A stretch of 64,000 nt of DNA, taken from Rhea pennata (lineage: Eukaryota; Chordata; Aves; Rheiformes; Rheidae). The notes under the pieces were generated by a model. It saw only the letters and a list, made by a program, of their open reading frames with translations, searched no databases and had not been told where the DNA came from. A program made the translations under genes and the position numbers. Below, piece after piece: positions 50,355 through 64,000 of this stretch; the stretch's first letter is position 1, and each line of letters begins with the position of its first letter. The stretch spans positions 3,508,157 to 3,572,156 of the forward strand of contig NC_084687.1 in NCBI RefSeq assembly GCF_028389875.1. Direction: 5' to 3'.

Positions 50355-53300
50355 TTAGTACATGTCCTTGTAGATCTCCTGCAGAAGCGGGTGCAGAGAT
50401 GTCTCCGTCTCTGTCTTCTTGATCTTCTGCACCAGCTGGGCGTGCTCCGTCACCAGTTGCCGCAGGTCGGCCATCTTCTGCAGCAGCTTAGGGAAGAGGT
50501 ATTGAGCATCTGGGTGGTTGGTATGCAGCTGAAACTCCAGCGCTCGGAGGATGTTGTCTTGTATCTCCTCCACCTGCTTCACGTTCATCAGGCCAGGGCG
50601 GTCTGTGGAAGGGGAGAGGCAATGTAGCAGCACACACTGCTCCCAGAGAAATGGAGATGGGCACTGTAACCCAACCACCATCACTCTAAGCTGGTCAACT
50701 AGACAAGGGGGGAAATGTTTGTCCTCAGAAAACACATCCCACAGCAGCGTAAGAGGAAGCGGATGCCAAATCTCTGCTCCTTGTTCTTGGTCCAAGCTTC
50801 CTAGGTGTCACCACCACAGTGAAGCTTTGGTTTCAAACTGTTCAGTCCTTCTCTTGTCCCCCTAAGATACTCCTGGTCTCATCTGAGCCAGTAAATCACC
50901 TGCCAAACCACAGGTCAGCTGCAGACCAACCACCCCACTCCAACCCCACCCTACCCATGTAAGGAAAGATTTTTCCTGATGCTCAAGCAACTAAGAGCAC
51001 CCACTCACCTCCACACAGGATAATGGCAGCCACAAACAGAGACAGGTCACTGTCATCCAGCTCCAGCGCATTGAACTTCACAGCAAACTCAAATTTGGGC
51101 TCCATGATCTCGTTGAAGGGCTTGCGCAGGCTACGCAGGAACTCACGGGTCACGAACCCATTCCCATTAGCCACCAAGAGCCCATCCTTGTTCATGATAG
51201 AGGCCAGCATGGCAAAGATGGCCTCATGCACCCCGTACTTAAGCAGAGTCACTTGGTCATTCAAGTAGAGGCCTACAAAGCTGGGAATGCTCTTGGCAAA
51301 TTCAGTGAGCTCCCGCACAGTCTCCACTGAGGTGCACTGGCAGCGGTAGAAGACGTGGACCCCAATCTCCTTGTAGGGGGGAATCCCGTTCACTAGCTGT
51401 TTCCACACCAGTCCCTTTTCTGCCTGCCACAAGGTGTCCATGTCATGGATCACAAAAGGCTGCTTGAAAGAGAAGCAAGCTGTTAGAAACCAGCCACGGG
51501 GACTCGAGTCACCAGCACTATCAAGGACACTTGCACTTGTCTGACTGTCCTTGATGTACTTTTGCTGTCCTCTCCCCATTGGGGCTCACCCCAATCAATC
51601 TGCACCCACAACAGTGCAGTTCAACAGTCCAACAGTGGAAGTCAGCAAAGCAACAGGAATTTTCCCAGCAAGGGGCAGAGCTTATATGACCCTTCTGGCT
51701 GCAGTTGGCGACTGATGTAAGTCAAATAGTTACAGCAGAACAGAGATGTTGGGCATCTCCAAGAGAATAGCCCCCCCGCACTGGTTGTGACCAGCCCTGA
51801 CTGCCCTGGGGAGAGAACTTACTGGGGTGCTGCTGGCCTTCCCAGTCAAGATACCTCTCGCCTTCTTTTTGGTCATGTTGAAGTTTTTCAGGTAGGCATT
51901 ATAGATGTGCTTGGAGAAAGCTTTCAGGTCGGCCACCTGCGGGTTCTGGCAGCTGATCTCACTCGCTGTCAGCCCCGCCACCAGCTTCCTCTTCTCCGCC
52001 TCCGGCATGCGGCCAAAGCGGATCGCTGTGAGGGATCAAAACCAGTCAGTCAGGGAGACCTGGAAGCACCCCAAGAGTCATCTCCAGGGAGGCAGGGGTC
52101 TGCTCTGCCACCAAAGGCATAGGTCTGTTGGTGAACACCTGCAATGACACTATACAACACCCCTCCAGGCTCCAGTTCCTCCAGCATCGACACCTTTATA
52201 GACCAGCTTTTATTGCTACCCTTGTCAACACAACCTCACACTAAAACTCTCATTACCACTGATTTGGGTTCTCCCACAAGCCCTGCTTCTCAGATAAACA
52301 TCTTGGCTAGGCCAGGAACAAGATGGTTATGCCTAAAGTTTAAAAATCACAGGACAGAAGAGCAATCTGTATGTCTAGCTCCTGCTGGGTCAATCCATAG
52401 GTGGAAGCCATGGGCCTAGAGCCAGTCTGCAAGGCAGAAACCAGTGGCAATAAAACACTTGGCTTCATAGCCAATGACTGGGACACCTCCTTCCAAGAGA
52501 ACGGGCCCACTCTGGTATGGAGGAAAGAGTTGAATAGTCAAAGGCTCAGAGCACTGGGTTTGAAAGAACAGGATTCTCCAGCAAGAACAAAGCCAAGAGA
52601 TAAAGCAAATTGCACACAGCATCCCTCATGTGAATCCTCTAGAGCAAACACTGCTCTGCTCTGGGCTCACATGGTAGATGGCCCTGTGGCATGTGGCACC
52701 CAGCTGGCCAGACCTGTGGACACTCACCATTATGTGACATGCCCAACGAGAGGCATTTTTGGAAGCGGCAATACTGGCATTTGTTCCGGTTCTTCTTCTG
52801 AATCTTGCAGCTTCGCTCACACTTCTCATACTCCAGCTTCATGCGGATTGTCCGGCGGAAGAAACCCTGCAGGGAGGCGGCACAGAGCCGGGCGCAGAGC
52901 ACGGAGACAGGGGAAGAGCAGTGTTAGCAGCTGTGGTTCAGGACCACACTAAGTTACTACTCGCGGGAGCCTCGTGGAGGTTCAGTTGTGTGGGGAGGAT
53001 GGAGAGAGGTGGAGCAGGGCCCTCTTAGCTTCCACTCTATCTTTGACACAAGCAGAGCCTCTGCCACAAGAAGAGCCCAGGCGGTGGTAGAAGGGGGCTG
53101 CAAAGGAGGAATCGCAGCCCCTGGGTCTGGCGCTGCAGAATTGTGTGTGTGATACTACACATATCCAGCAGGGAGGGATGGAGGAACAAGCTGCAGGCAG
53201 CAAGCCTGTCCCAGCTTGCAGGAATGTCTGGCAGGACCGAGGCCGGCTAACACAGTCCTGCTGGCATCTACTGTGGGGGAAAGAATTTCAGAGGCACATC

Positions 53301-54901
53301 CAAGCGGCAGCCAGCTATCCCAGGGGGATAAACACACAGCTCACTGCTGATCTGCAGCACAGAATGGCCAGAAAGCATCTTTAAAAGCAAAGCAAGGATC
53401 CTCGTGGGGATAGAAGGATTTGCTTACAAAGTAAAGCACAGTGGGGTAAGATTCTAGCTATTAGCATCTCAGCTTCCTCTCCCAGGACAGTATTTATGTG
53501 CCTGTCTGTACTCTTCATGCTCTCAGGACAGATTGCAAGTGATTTTTTTACAGTCACTTAACTCTGCATCCCTGCTTGGCTGTAGAACTACTTGCCTGAA
53601 GAGGAGTTGTGCTCCCTGGCGTTTAACCTCTGCTTGGCACTGCTGAACCAAACGCTTCCCAGGGCAAGCCTACCTTACAGCCCTCGCAGGCATGCACGCC
53701 GTAGTGAAACCCCGAGGCTTTGTCTCCGCAGACCCTGCATTCTACGTTCAGCATTCCTGAAGCCGCCTCCTCGCAGCCCATCTGCAGTTGGTCCGACAGG
53801 GAGGGAGAGGAGCTCTGTGAAAGGTCTGTGAACATGTAAAGAGAAACGTCATCTTTGGTAACAGCCACAAGTACAGTTTGCATCTAACTCCTCCAGCAGT
53901 AGGGCTGACGAGGAATTGCCAGCACCGTTCCAGCCTGTCACGGGCACTGCATTTGGACAGTTAACTCCTGAGATTAGGCGCTGGTTACAGGCTGATGCCA
54001 TGCACAAAGCCAAGAGCGCTCCCAGCAGCTAAGAGGCTCCACATCAATGTCCGTTTCTTCCTTTTGGTATTCCTGTTTCGGCAGTGAAACCCAACCAGTG
54101 AATTTTATAATTCCCAGCCGGCAGGCCTCTGGCATGGAGTGGTTGAGCTGGATTGCCCAGGGCTCTGGAGAAGGCTCATTAGCAGCAACAAAACTTCCTC
54201 TCCCAGCTCCTACAATCATTTTGCACTGAAGACTTAGAGAAGCTGACCAGGGGAATGTTCTCAGGCACCCTGGAAATCCTTCCCCTTCTGACACGCACAA
54301 TCTGGGACATAACATTACCCATCTGCCCTTTCCATTTCTATCTCCCAACCCTTTGCCAATGACTGTGCAGTGAGTCACCTTCTCACTGCAGAAGAAATAA
54401 GCCTTCTCACAACTTGGCTCTTAATGAATTATTTCACAAAAAGGAAGAGATTAAAGTAAGCCAAACTCCATTCATACGTAGGTCTTCTGCACTTCTCAGC
54501 TGAACATGCTGCCCAGAAGACGTGGCTGCAGCTAGCACCTGATGCTCCCAGGGAAGATGAGCTCGTGCCGTGGTTCTGTTGTAGCTTAAAGTTAACTATG
54601 GCAGGAGTAGGGATTTGCTCCTGCTTATTGGTGTCTCCAGTCAGGAGACTGGAGTTTCTGCCACTGCAGCCAGTCCTGCTTGGCAAAGCTGCCCTGTTGC
54701 CCCCTCCTCCCTAACATCCTGGGGCCCATGGACCCATGGGGCACAGCTGGGTCCATGCCACTCACCTGTGTAGCTGCTTGAAGGCAGCGAGCTATCTGGT
54801 CCTCCACTTGGATCTGAGGCTCCACTTGCCACCATCACTGCCTCTTCCTCTTCCTCCTCCTCCTCCTTGATCTCAGGTACTTCCTCCTGTAGTTGTTCCA
54901 T
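50355..54901 (-). CDS. PPARD: PPARD, peroxisome proliferator-activated receptor delta
   Basis: Six coding exons join in phase to 442 aa (human 441): 54901-54766, 53825-53674, 52866-52728, 52025-51823, 51459-51009, 50602-50355. The N terminus is Glu-rich ([20 protein letters not shown]). The two-zinc-finger DNA-binding domain starts near residue 75 with [20 protein letters not shown], continues through [16 protein letters not shown], and ends [17 protein letters not shown]. The ligand-binding domain includes [36 protein letters not shown] and the AF-2 helix [13 protein letters not shown] at the C terminus. PPARD binds fatty-acid ligands and, with RXR, activates lipid-oxidation genes. The start-codon exon extends to an acceptor at 55000, so the 5' UTR is spliced. 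All ligands of the zinc fingers are present, and I see no damage. Confidence 0.97.
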
Positions 54902-55852
54902 AATTGATCACCCCTCAGTGCCAAGACTGCAATCCCTGTCATAGCTCTGGCATCATCTGCATCTATCCGAGATGGACCCTACCAGGCTGTTCCTGCTAGC
55001 CTGTGAAGAAGAGAGGAGACGCAGGGTCAGCTCTAAACGCCCCATGGAAATACCTCGGCAGCAGTGGAGGGGAGAGCAGAGCAGTGCATAACCATGTTAG
55101 CCCTGCTCTGGTTTTGCTCCTTATTCAGGAAGCCAAGAAGGCCTCAGGGCCTTTTAAAGATCACTTCACTCTGGCATAAACACTCTGCAGGACTTAATTT
55201 GCAGTAAGCAAATCCTCGCTGGGATCATGTTTAAACCCCAGCATAGAGCCCAGACCACAGATCAGTCCAAGGAGATGCCTGGGCTTCTGCCCAGAGACGT
55301 GGGAACCCAGGGCTCCCCAGCTCACAGGTACTACGCACACCACAGCAGAAGCGCTGCCCTGGGCAATGTCCCCAAGCTGGTAATGGTTATGCTCTGGGAT
55401 GTCAAGGCAGTATCTCAGGCTGGGCGTTTGGCAGAGCCAACATACTGCTGTTTCTAAACTTCACAGGCTGCAGGCAGAGAAGGCTTTGGCTGAAGGTGAA
55501 CGCAGGATCATCATCAGTCCAGGCACCTTAGCATCTCCCCAAGGCTCCCGGCGCACGAGGGAGAGCTGGCACCACCAGCACTGTGCGAGAAGCAGTGAAG
55601 CCCCATCCCAGACCTTGCCTAAGGCCAGGTGAAGAGTCAGCGACAGGACAGAGGCCAGTGTCTGAAACACGAGAGGCTGCATCCAACCACTTAATTTCAC
55701 GCATCTGCCTCTGACGCTGAGGCTGCGTTTACCCACCACAGTCAGCAAACGGGAATCCCCAAGGACACAACTCGTCCTGTCCCCCAGGAAAGGTTAAGGT
55801 ACAAACAGCTTCACCCTCCATCCCCACCGACCCAAGACAGAGCTTGGACTCA

Positions 55853-56050
55853 CAGACGACGGCACGAGGAGAGCAGCCGAGGAGGGTGCAGGGGCTTCAG
55901 GCCCGCGGCAAGGAGATGCCGGGAAAGCCAGGCTCAGTGCAGCAGCACACGGCGGCCAAAAGCTCCAAGCTGCCGCGCGAGCTAGCCGCGAGAGCGATCG
56001 CTTCCTGCCAGCCCCCGTGCTCCGCGGCATTCACGCTCCTTCCAGTTACA
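55853..56050 (-). promoter_or_regulatory. PPARD: Probable PPARD non-coding exon 1 and CpG promoter
   Basis: A good minus-strand donor (gtcgtct|gtgagtcc, exon ending at about 55853) lies in a CpG-rich block and could splice to the acceptor at 55001. It is the only such block upstream of PPARD in the window. Further 5' exons may lie beyond 56 kb. Confidence 0.5.
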
Positions 56051-56059
56051 GCGCTCCCA

Positions 56060-59000
56060 GTTGCAGCGTCTGTGTTTATTTTTATTCATCGTGTTGTAAC
56101 TGGCCCCGGTTCCTCTGCCAAGAGCCGCTCAGTGAAACGCGTTCCTGTTGCTGCACACAGCTGCGGGGCTGGGTTGAGCCACGGGGTCTAGCAGTGTGAT
56201 CGCGACAGGCTGTACAATCCAGCCAGTGTCTTAATCCCGCATTTCCTGTGGGAGGACCAGCAACAGCCTCAGCCTCTCCCCCCACCCCCCCCCCACGCTT
56301 CCTCTCCTTGTTTTTTTTTTTTTTTTTAGTCCATCCCAAACAGCCCACAAAATAACTCAGGCCGTGCAGGCATCACCTGCGCCGCAACCAGCGTGGAGCC
56401 CACGGAGGGGCTCTGCAAGGAGAGGATCGGAGCGCAGGCTCGAGCACGACCACCCCGCAAGGGCACGCTTTCCGCAAGCAGGGCTGCAGCCGGCCTGGCA
56501 CAGCCTCCCCCGGGAGCCTCAGGTAGCCGTTCGCATGGACACTGACATTTGCTGCTGCTTGGGAACGGTAGCGAGGGATCAAAAAGGACCTCTTCCCCTT
56601 GCTCAACTTTTGTCACCAGTTGCTGAGGACAAACCTACATGTTGGTGGCACAGAGAACTCTGCTGCTCGTGCCCAAGGCCACATTATGGCATGGGGTTTG
56701 CTGCAGTTTCTGAGAGGCTTCTGCTAGGGGCTGGCAGTGACCCACAACTCCCTGGTCTTGTTTTCCTCCCTCAGCAGAACCCCAACCCAGCATTTCGGAC
56801 TTGGGCCACAGCCAGCTCCTTGGGCTTGCTGGAGAGTCCTCGGTGCAGAGCAAGGTCAGAGCTCCCTGCAAGACCAAGCAAGCAACAGATGGTTCCAAAG
56901 CAGAGGACAAAACTAGCAAACAAAAGGTTGAATGTAAACACAGGGCAAAGCCAGGCTCCAAGTCATCTCCAGGAGCTGGGGCCACCCCACAGCCTGGGTC
57001 TGCTGGGGGCAAAGGCACTTTACTTTTCCCCTCTACACTAGGGCATTAGATTTGCAAAAAAGACCATACGCAGCTTTATTTCAAGAAGTTGGGAAAAGTA
57101 CGTTCCAGGCAACTGGAAAGTCTAATTGCCCTGTTTTCCTTTACGGCAGGAGCAGGCAGACAGGCAGAGCGGTGCGTGCGCTTAAACAAGCGCGGAGCGC
57201 TCCCTTTCAGTGCCTCCCCAAGAGCACTGAGGGACCATTCAAGGGCTGTGTTATCCTTGGCCTCCTCTCACACACCCCGCTCGGTGGGACATGGCACACA
57301 CGCAGGAAAGCCTATTCATCAGAGATGGAGTGTAATGAGCTGAATCTTTCTTTTTAAAGGCTACATAAATGAACGCACAAACATCAGGAAAACGCTTTTG
57401 CCTAGAACAGCAGTTAACGGGGGAAGTCTGTGGCAGAAGAAAACAGTCTATGGTGGAAAACACATCCAGCATCACCTTATTCAGCTTATTAGCTCTCCTT
57501 TGTCTCTGGTATCCATCAGAAAAGGTAAGCACAGGCCACTTATTTTAAACCCAGCGCAGACGCAGCCCTCCACGAAGCCTCCTCAGCGTCACAGTGCATT
57601 GCTGTTGGAATACAACTGGCACATTCCCCCAGCTGCCCCGCTGGGACGCCGTCCCCCGCGGCGGCACGGCCTTGCCTGCAAGCCGGAGAGAACACTAGCC
57701 TGGCCCCATCTGCAAACGGGCCGGCCGTGCTTAGGCCTACGCAGCACCAGCCAAATCCCTGTGCGAGGGTGATAAATGAGTTTTAGCACCACAAAAGGTG
57801 TGCTCAGCAAGGCTGAACCAGCTGCCCTTTACTTATGCCGGGAGCAGTGATGCGGGGACAGCCTGGGTTACCTGCTGGGCAGTCCTGGTTTGCTCTCTGC
57901 TGTTCCAGCCACAGCAATTGGGCTGCACGCCTGCACGGGCACAGTTGGGAGCCTCAGACCATCAGCTGGCCTTTGCGGTCTACTCAGCGCTGTGTATTTC
58001 TGGGGTGGCAGCTGGAGTCTGTGACATGCAGCTCACTCCCTGAAAACCATCAAAGCAACCCCAAGCCTTTGCTCAGAGCCAGTCTGGCTCGAGACGAACA
58101 CGCAGCCCTGAGAGGGAGATGGGAAAAGCAGAGGGCTAAATGCACTCAAAAGAGCGACGCTGGAGCTGGGGCTCCAGCAGAGGTTCCCCATGTAAATGCA
58201 GGCCTCGGGGGGAGAACAGGGATTCAGATCCCACCCTTCAAGAGCGGCTGGAGAGCAAGAGAGATAAAACCTGTTACCAGAAAGATCTGAATTTATTGTT
58301 TTAATATCATCTTGCAGGCCAAGAGTACAGGGGCCTGGTCAAAGGGGAGCTGAGAACTGTTTGCACACCTGCCTTTTCGTTAGCTGTTTCCCTTGTTTTA
58401 GAAACAACAGGGATGGAGAGAGAAGGGGGGATAAAAAGGGATTAATTTCACAAGGGAGCCTGTACCCCCTGCATTCGGTAGATGAAAGGCCAGGCAGCGG
58501 CAGCCAGGATGAAAGGCAGGACACAGGCCGTGCACCCCGGCGTGGAGCGAGCCGGCTCAGCACGGCCCTGCACTGCCGGCGGAGAGGGGCAGATCCTCCA
58601 CCCTCCGCTCCAGGACTTGGGGCACTGGCATGGCAGCAAAAACGCGCCGCGTGCAGAGATTTCAAGGCCTTACCTTCAGCAAGGTTTCGGCCAGAGTATT
58701 AAGTTCAGTGTAAAGAACACGTCAGTGTCAACTTGATTAGAACAGGCGAAAACAGCTCTTTTTTGTGTGTGTGTGTGTTGTTTAAGCACTGGATTCTTCC
58801 GGCAGGTGTAGAAGGGAAGTGCACAGAGAGTGAACAACCATGCCAGCTTTCAGGATGCTTCACTCCACCCCAGGCACCAGGGAGATTCCCTCCTACCAGC
58901 CTGACTCCTCCAGAAGAGCAAAGATGAGCACTTGGAGACTGCAACTGTTTGCACAGGATTACACAGAAACAGAAGTGAGTACCGAAGGAGATGTGCCACC

Positions 59001-62000
59001 TCTCTGCTCCACCCCACAGCACACACAACCTCCTCTTTTCCCTTGTGAGCTGGTCATCCTGGGCAGAGCAAGAGGAAGAATAACTAGGTCTCCTCCCCTT
59101 GCCAAAAATGCCACCCGCTGGTGCACAGCACGCAAGGCTTCGAGCTGCAGGGAGAAGGACAGATTCCTGCCCGGCGTACCCACCCCCTTTTTCCACTCAG
59201 CAGCTGTCACAGCACAGCGATGGAAAGAGAGGATGGAAAAAAGGGCAAGGGGCCGTGAATTCCTCCTTAAGCTTCTCCAGAGAAATCAGGCAAATCTGTT
59301 TCCTTTCCTCTTCCCACAGGATGGGAACAAGCCGGAGGGCAAGCATCTCGTGACTTGCTCTGTCCTTGCCTCAATCCCCGTTCAAACGAGCTTCCGCAAC
59401 CCTGGATGAGACACCATGCTCCAGCGTAACAGCCTGCAGCCGTCAGAGGGTCGGTTTGTTGGCTGGGGGCTGAGCGAGGCTCCGGGTTTGGGCAGAAGCC
59501 TGCTGGCCGCAACGCTTTGCCTGTAGCTCCCACGCTGCGAACAGCGCAGGCAACAGGTTTCTCTTTGCTAAAACCAGGAGCAGGCGTCTACGCCGGGCTG
59601 AAGATCTCTCGGCTGAGCAGGAACGGGGGCAGGGACATGGCACAATGGGGAAAAAGGATAGGGAAAGAAAAGGGGGGGGGGGGGAAAGGGGAGAATATGC
59701 ACAACGGAGGAGAAAGCAGCTGTCAGCACAGTGCGCACACAGCGCCAGCATGCCGAGGCTTGCAAAAAATTACAAGTTAGACACATCTTCAGCCCCAAGG
59801 TGACGTATGGATCCACTGAAACGAATGGCAGTATTTCTCTGGAGCTGAGCAACATCCAAGCCTCCATCCCAGCGTTTAGTAACCCGCAGCTCACACACTA
59901 CGGTCTAAAACTCTTCCCAGTTGATCAGCATTTAAACCTGGAAGCTCAGTTCAGAGATAGCAGAAGCTGACAAGCCAGTGAGGAAGTGCCCACTCCTCGC
60001 GGTCTGAGTGTAGGAGGGGAGGCACGATGATGTGACGGGGAAGCCGGGTTTCTCACCAGTATTAAAATACTGCACATTGAGCAACGTGTCACAAGAAAGG
60101 GACGTGCATTTCCGCACAGACACCAGGGTGCTGGCAGCCCCAAAGCTATAAAATAAGAGCAAGGAAGTACTCATAATTAGAGGGACCTCATCTTTAAAAC
60201 AAGTGTAGTTTCACTGGTGGCAAGCTCAGGCAAGAAGTTAATTTCAGATGCTTATTGGGGTGGAGAGATGACTCCCCTGTCTCCCTTCAGGAGAGCATAC
60301 ATTTGTTTCTAATATATTAATACAGATGGGAGTTGGAGGCAGCTCCCAGTCAAATCCCCATCATACCCTGGAGTGTCACGATGCAAGATTCCTCCCTACA
60401 AGATGGGGATTTCCAAGCAAAACAACGTGCCAAAAAAGGCCTAAACCTTCCAAGGGACAAAACTCACCAAGCTGCTCCACTCAAAGCTCTGGTTCCTTGA
60501 CTTATTGCACCAGGAATCAGGAAAGAAAGGCAATTTACCACGGGAGCATTTCTGAATTAACTTTTGTCCAGATGAATAAAAATGCCTTAGCCATATTTAA
60601 GGCCAACAGAAACTAATCCTTTTCGAAGGGGTTAGAGGAGAACTCAACCCTCTGCACATCAGTTTTCTCTGACATGCAGCACATACTGAATCCACACAAA
60701 AGCTGAACTGAATCCTTAAAAAAAAATTAATCACAACTTGTTAGCCAGTATTTGCAGATGTCCCTTAGGTTGAGTCACTTTTTTCCAGTATCTGCTGATC
60801 AAGTACTTGTCTCTATTCCCCCTCCTACATATCAGCCACTACTAATAAAAGCCAAGGAACAGCTAAGCAGATGCTGCAATACAGGAAAGGTAACTAAATG
60901 CAAAAAACAGGATAGGCAAAAACTGAAAATATGTTGTTTTTTGTTGTTGTCATTCTTGAAAGATCAGCACACCTCCTCATTAGCTAATGAGATCTCAGCA
61001 GCACTTACTTCCCATGTGCTTCCTCCTGCACTCAGAAATCTTGGCCACGAGGCAGACTTCACACAGCAATAAACCACAGGCAGCCACCAAAGCCAGCAAG
61101 GAAGAGCAGTCCCAGCATACAGCTCTAGCCAGCATGGACACGTAGGGCCAGATTTTCCCCTTAAAGGATCTATTCAGACATTGCACGGTGAGCTCCACAC
61201 ACCAGCCCACGTCTGGGGGCTTCATCACCTAAATTTCCCCACCTTGTGAAAGTTGATTGATTTAAAAACAAGTGAACAGACACCTGAAAAAGGCTGCAGT
61301 TGTCTAATCTGTACATCGAGTTTAGCCACTCCAGAAGTTTAGCCTGCTTGCAGGTCCTTATTACTAATAGTGGCATGGAGGCTTTACTTGGCAGCAAAGG
61401 AGGAGAAGCCGAGGTCCCTCCAGAGCCTAGATGCAGCTCGGACATTACGTACGCTCCTTGGCATCCCCAGGCAGAGACGGTGCTTTCTTGCTGTAAACTA
61501 AACACATGATTCACTACAAAGCAAGTCCACACGGTACCGTGTGCCTCTTCCAGGAAAAACCAGGGCATCACCTGCCACAGCACTCATGGGTCACTAAGTC
61601 TGCAAAGGCACCGCTCAGCCACGAGCACTCTCAGTTCCCTTGACCTTCCCCACAACGCTGCTTCGTGACAGGTTTGCATCTGCTTTTCACAAAGAATGAG
61701 CTCAGCCATCTAAGAAGCAGGGCACTGCCTGAGCTGCTATTATCACATTGCTACTAATTGCTCACAAACATGTGATAGAGAGGTACAGGAGATTCCCTTG
61801 CTTGCCTTGAGCAGTCAGGCTTGCCAAAATGAATCACACATCTACCATATGTTTTAACTCATCCGCTTCCTGGACGCAGAGGAAAAAAAAAAAAAGAGGT
61901 TTAAAAGTTACAAAACCTCACTGAATTCTCTTTTTGTACCACAATTGACTCTGTCCCAAAAAACAAGTCACCATGTTTTGCTCCAAAAGGAACTTGCTGC

Positions 62001-64000
62001 TCTCTCCCTTCTGCTGGGTTTCTTTGGAAAGCAAGAGGCATCACAGAAACAGCTGCAAATCAGTCTTTGGGCAATCAACCCAACTCAGACCCACAAGATT
62101 ACGAAAAAGGAGTCTCTGTTGGGCTGTCCTTCTGCAGTCCATGTTTCAGGAGCTAAAGACATACCTTGCTGCAGAGGCGCCAAACAAGCATTTGAGGTGC
62201 TGCAAAATCTTGAGTTGGTACCTATTAGGACAAGGTTAATGCTTCAACATGAATCATCCCTACACATCTTCCCCTCTTTCCAGCAAAGGGACTCTGTACC
62301 CTCTTCAGCCCCTAATGAGCTGAGCTCTGCAGCTCTGTTACAAAAGAGGTAACAGCAGGGCACGCAGTAAAGAGCTGAGCAGCCGTAAGTTATCTGAAGT
62401 CCTGCTTCACGACCTTCAGCAATTCCTGTCAACCCCCACGCCTCTATTTCCTCCTTTATCCAAAAAAAAAAAAAAAAAAAAAGTTTCACACTGCTTCCTT
62501 CCTGATCCTTTCCTTGCTGCATGAGCCAACAGAGAGAGCATGTTTTGGAAATGTAGAGGAACACATTAGTACCCAGCGTCATTCTTCATTCCCGTGTTAC
62601 GGATTTTGACACTTGCTCACGGTCATGCTCCGCAAGGCTCACCTTCCTGCCCCCTGGGCCAGCACAACACACTGCTCGTGACAGTCTTGTCCCTCTGTAC
62701 ACTCCCGTACATGGTGTTTCCAGGATTACTTTCAGCAATTAAATCGGCCAGTCTCATTCTCGAAATTGCTGACCGATATTTGTGCTTTGCTGTCAACTCG
62801 GGGCAGCTCCCAGCACACAGGGGCAGGAGAGGGGTGTGTGTCTCTGACTCACTGGAACAAGGACCACAGCCAAGAAACAAGCAGGAACCTGAAAGGTGAC
62901 ACCATCAGGGCATCTTAGCATTGGAAATTGAACAGAAGTGGTGCTATTTGAGAAGATCATTAATTCCAGCAGTGAGAAAGGACCATCCCCACATCATGCC
63001 AGGGCACGGCAGCGGCTGCCTGACCCATCTCATGACATTAGGCAATATATTCCTCTTTGACCCACCAATTCCTCAGGGCTGCCTGCAAGCTCTTCTGCCT
63101 ACAGAGCAGGCAGACAGGACATCAAACTGCTTTCAGCAAGACAGACAACCTCCATGCAACATCTGCTCCCTGGCTTACCAGTTTCGCAAAACAAACTTGT
63201 TCCACACCGCGCGTACAGACCAAACACTTCAGGCAGCAGGTCAAAAAGGCAATCTGCTGTCTTCTCATTACCTCCTAAGCTCTGGAGGCAACACGAGGGG
63301 CTGGGCTAGCTCGTTTAGGTTGGCTGCCATGAAGGCTGTGGGAACAGCACTTCAAACTTTGTGCACAACCTTTACAACAGTGCTGAGGGAGAAACATGAA
63401 GCAGCTTGCTCAGAGCTGCAGAGATGGTTACCATCAGCAGAGGACTTTCTCCACATGCTTCTGTCCCGATCTTGTCCCCCCATTAATACCCAGTGCCCCA
63501 GTACAGTGTTTTGTATTTGTGCTGCACGCATCTGCAGGGCTGTATAGGCCTCAGCTGCTGCTCCACAAGTTCTAATTTTCAATTCCCTGCTTCTTCTCTG
63601 GAAATGCCAGAGGAGCCTTCTGGGAACCATTACTCTTTCTTCTGAGATCCTGAAGGAAAAGGAGGTTGGTGGCTCAGAGAACTCAGTAACCTGCTATAAA
63701 CTGATGCTTTCTGAAACTCTGAAGCCCTGCCGTGCATTATCCCAAGGCGCTTGTTTGCTTACAGACCCCTTGTCCTCAAGGACCTCAGCAGGCCACGTGG
63801 AAAGATCTGGTTTCAGGAACATCAGTAATTATAGAACAGGGCTGACGGAAGAAGGAGCTTGCGAGAACAGCAACAACATTACCCACGGCAGACAGTGGGT
63901 ACCAGGTGTTACAGGCTCAAAGCACCATTTAAATGGAAAACCAAGAAAGTAGCAAGCAGAACAAGCTGACAGGCTAGCTGTCATTGCAAACTCCAGTTAC
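56060..64000. other. No recognised gene; upstream of PPARD
   Basis: AT-richer sequence with scattered short ORFs and no family similarity that I recognise. It may be PPARD 5' intron or intergenic DNA. Simple repeats are a C-run and T-run at 56280-56327, (GT)n near 58764-58778, a G-run at 59675-59684, an A-run at 61883-61895 and an A-run at 62462-62482. Confidence 0.35.

Overview
The window is vertebrate nuclear DNA, most likely from a bird. Every gene is split by GT-AG introns, introns and intergenic spacers are short, GC content is high with many homopolymer G/C runs, and a CR1-type LINE 3' end lies in a TEAD3 intron near 1760-1842. The gene set matches the PPARD-FANCE-TEAD3 neighbourhood (human 6p21; from memory, chicken chromosome 26, a GC-rich microchromosome). 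There is no bacterial or viral gene content.

Layout, left to right. 93-2737 (+): C-terminal 273 codons of TEAD3, then a long 3' UTR to about 4780. 5200-5660: C-rich minisatellite. 5700-10394 (+): SMPD2 (neutral sphingomyelinase 1), complete at 420 aa, with a ZNF143/THAP11-like promoter motif. 11755-19800 (-): MICAL1, complete at 1106 aa, tail-to-tail with SMPD2 so that the two poly(A) sites almost coincide. 20100-24780: GC-rich upstream DNA with no supported coding exon. 24863-30246 (-): a tail-anchored coiled-coil protein of the IRAG1/IRAG2 (MRVI1/LRMP) family, with one apparent 1-nt frameshift. 30250-35880: nothing recognised. 35900-37680: CpG promoter with tandem YY1-type sites and a poly(A) signal, an unidentified minus-strand unit. 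38657-42726 (-): FANCE, complete at 533 aa. 43686-46356 (-): a divergent makorin E3 ligase, 395 aa. 50355-54901 (-): PPARD, complete at 442 aa, with 5' UTR exons up to about 56 kb. 56060-64000: no gene recognised.

The genes do not form one pathway. They are an ancient linkage group: TEAD3 is a Hippo-pathway transcription factor, SMPD2 hydrolyses sphingomyelin, MICAL1 oxidises F-actin, the IRAG-like protein should sit on ER membrane near IP3 receptors, FANCE belongs to the Fanconi core complex, makorin is a ubiquitin ligase and PPARD a lipid-sensing nuclear receptor. In human, TEAD1, MICAL2 and IRAG1 are linked on 11p15 and PPARG with MKRN2 on 3p25. The IRAG-like and makorin genes here therefore look like extra whole-genome-duplication paralogs (ohnologs) that human lacks at this locus. 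These are the most interesting items. Exon boundaries were placed by eye from splice sites, reading phase and family similarity.
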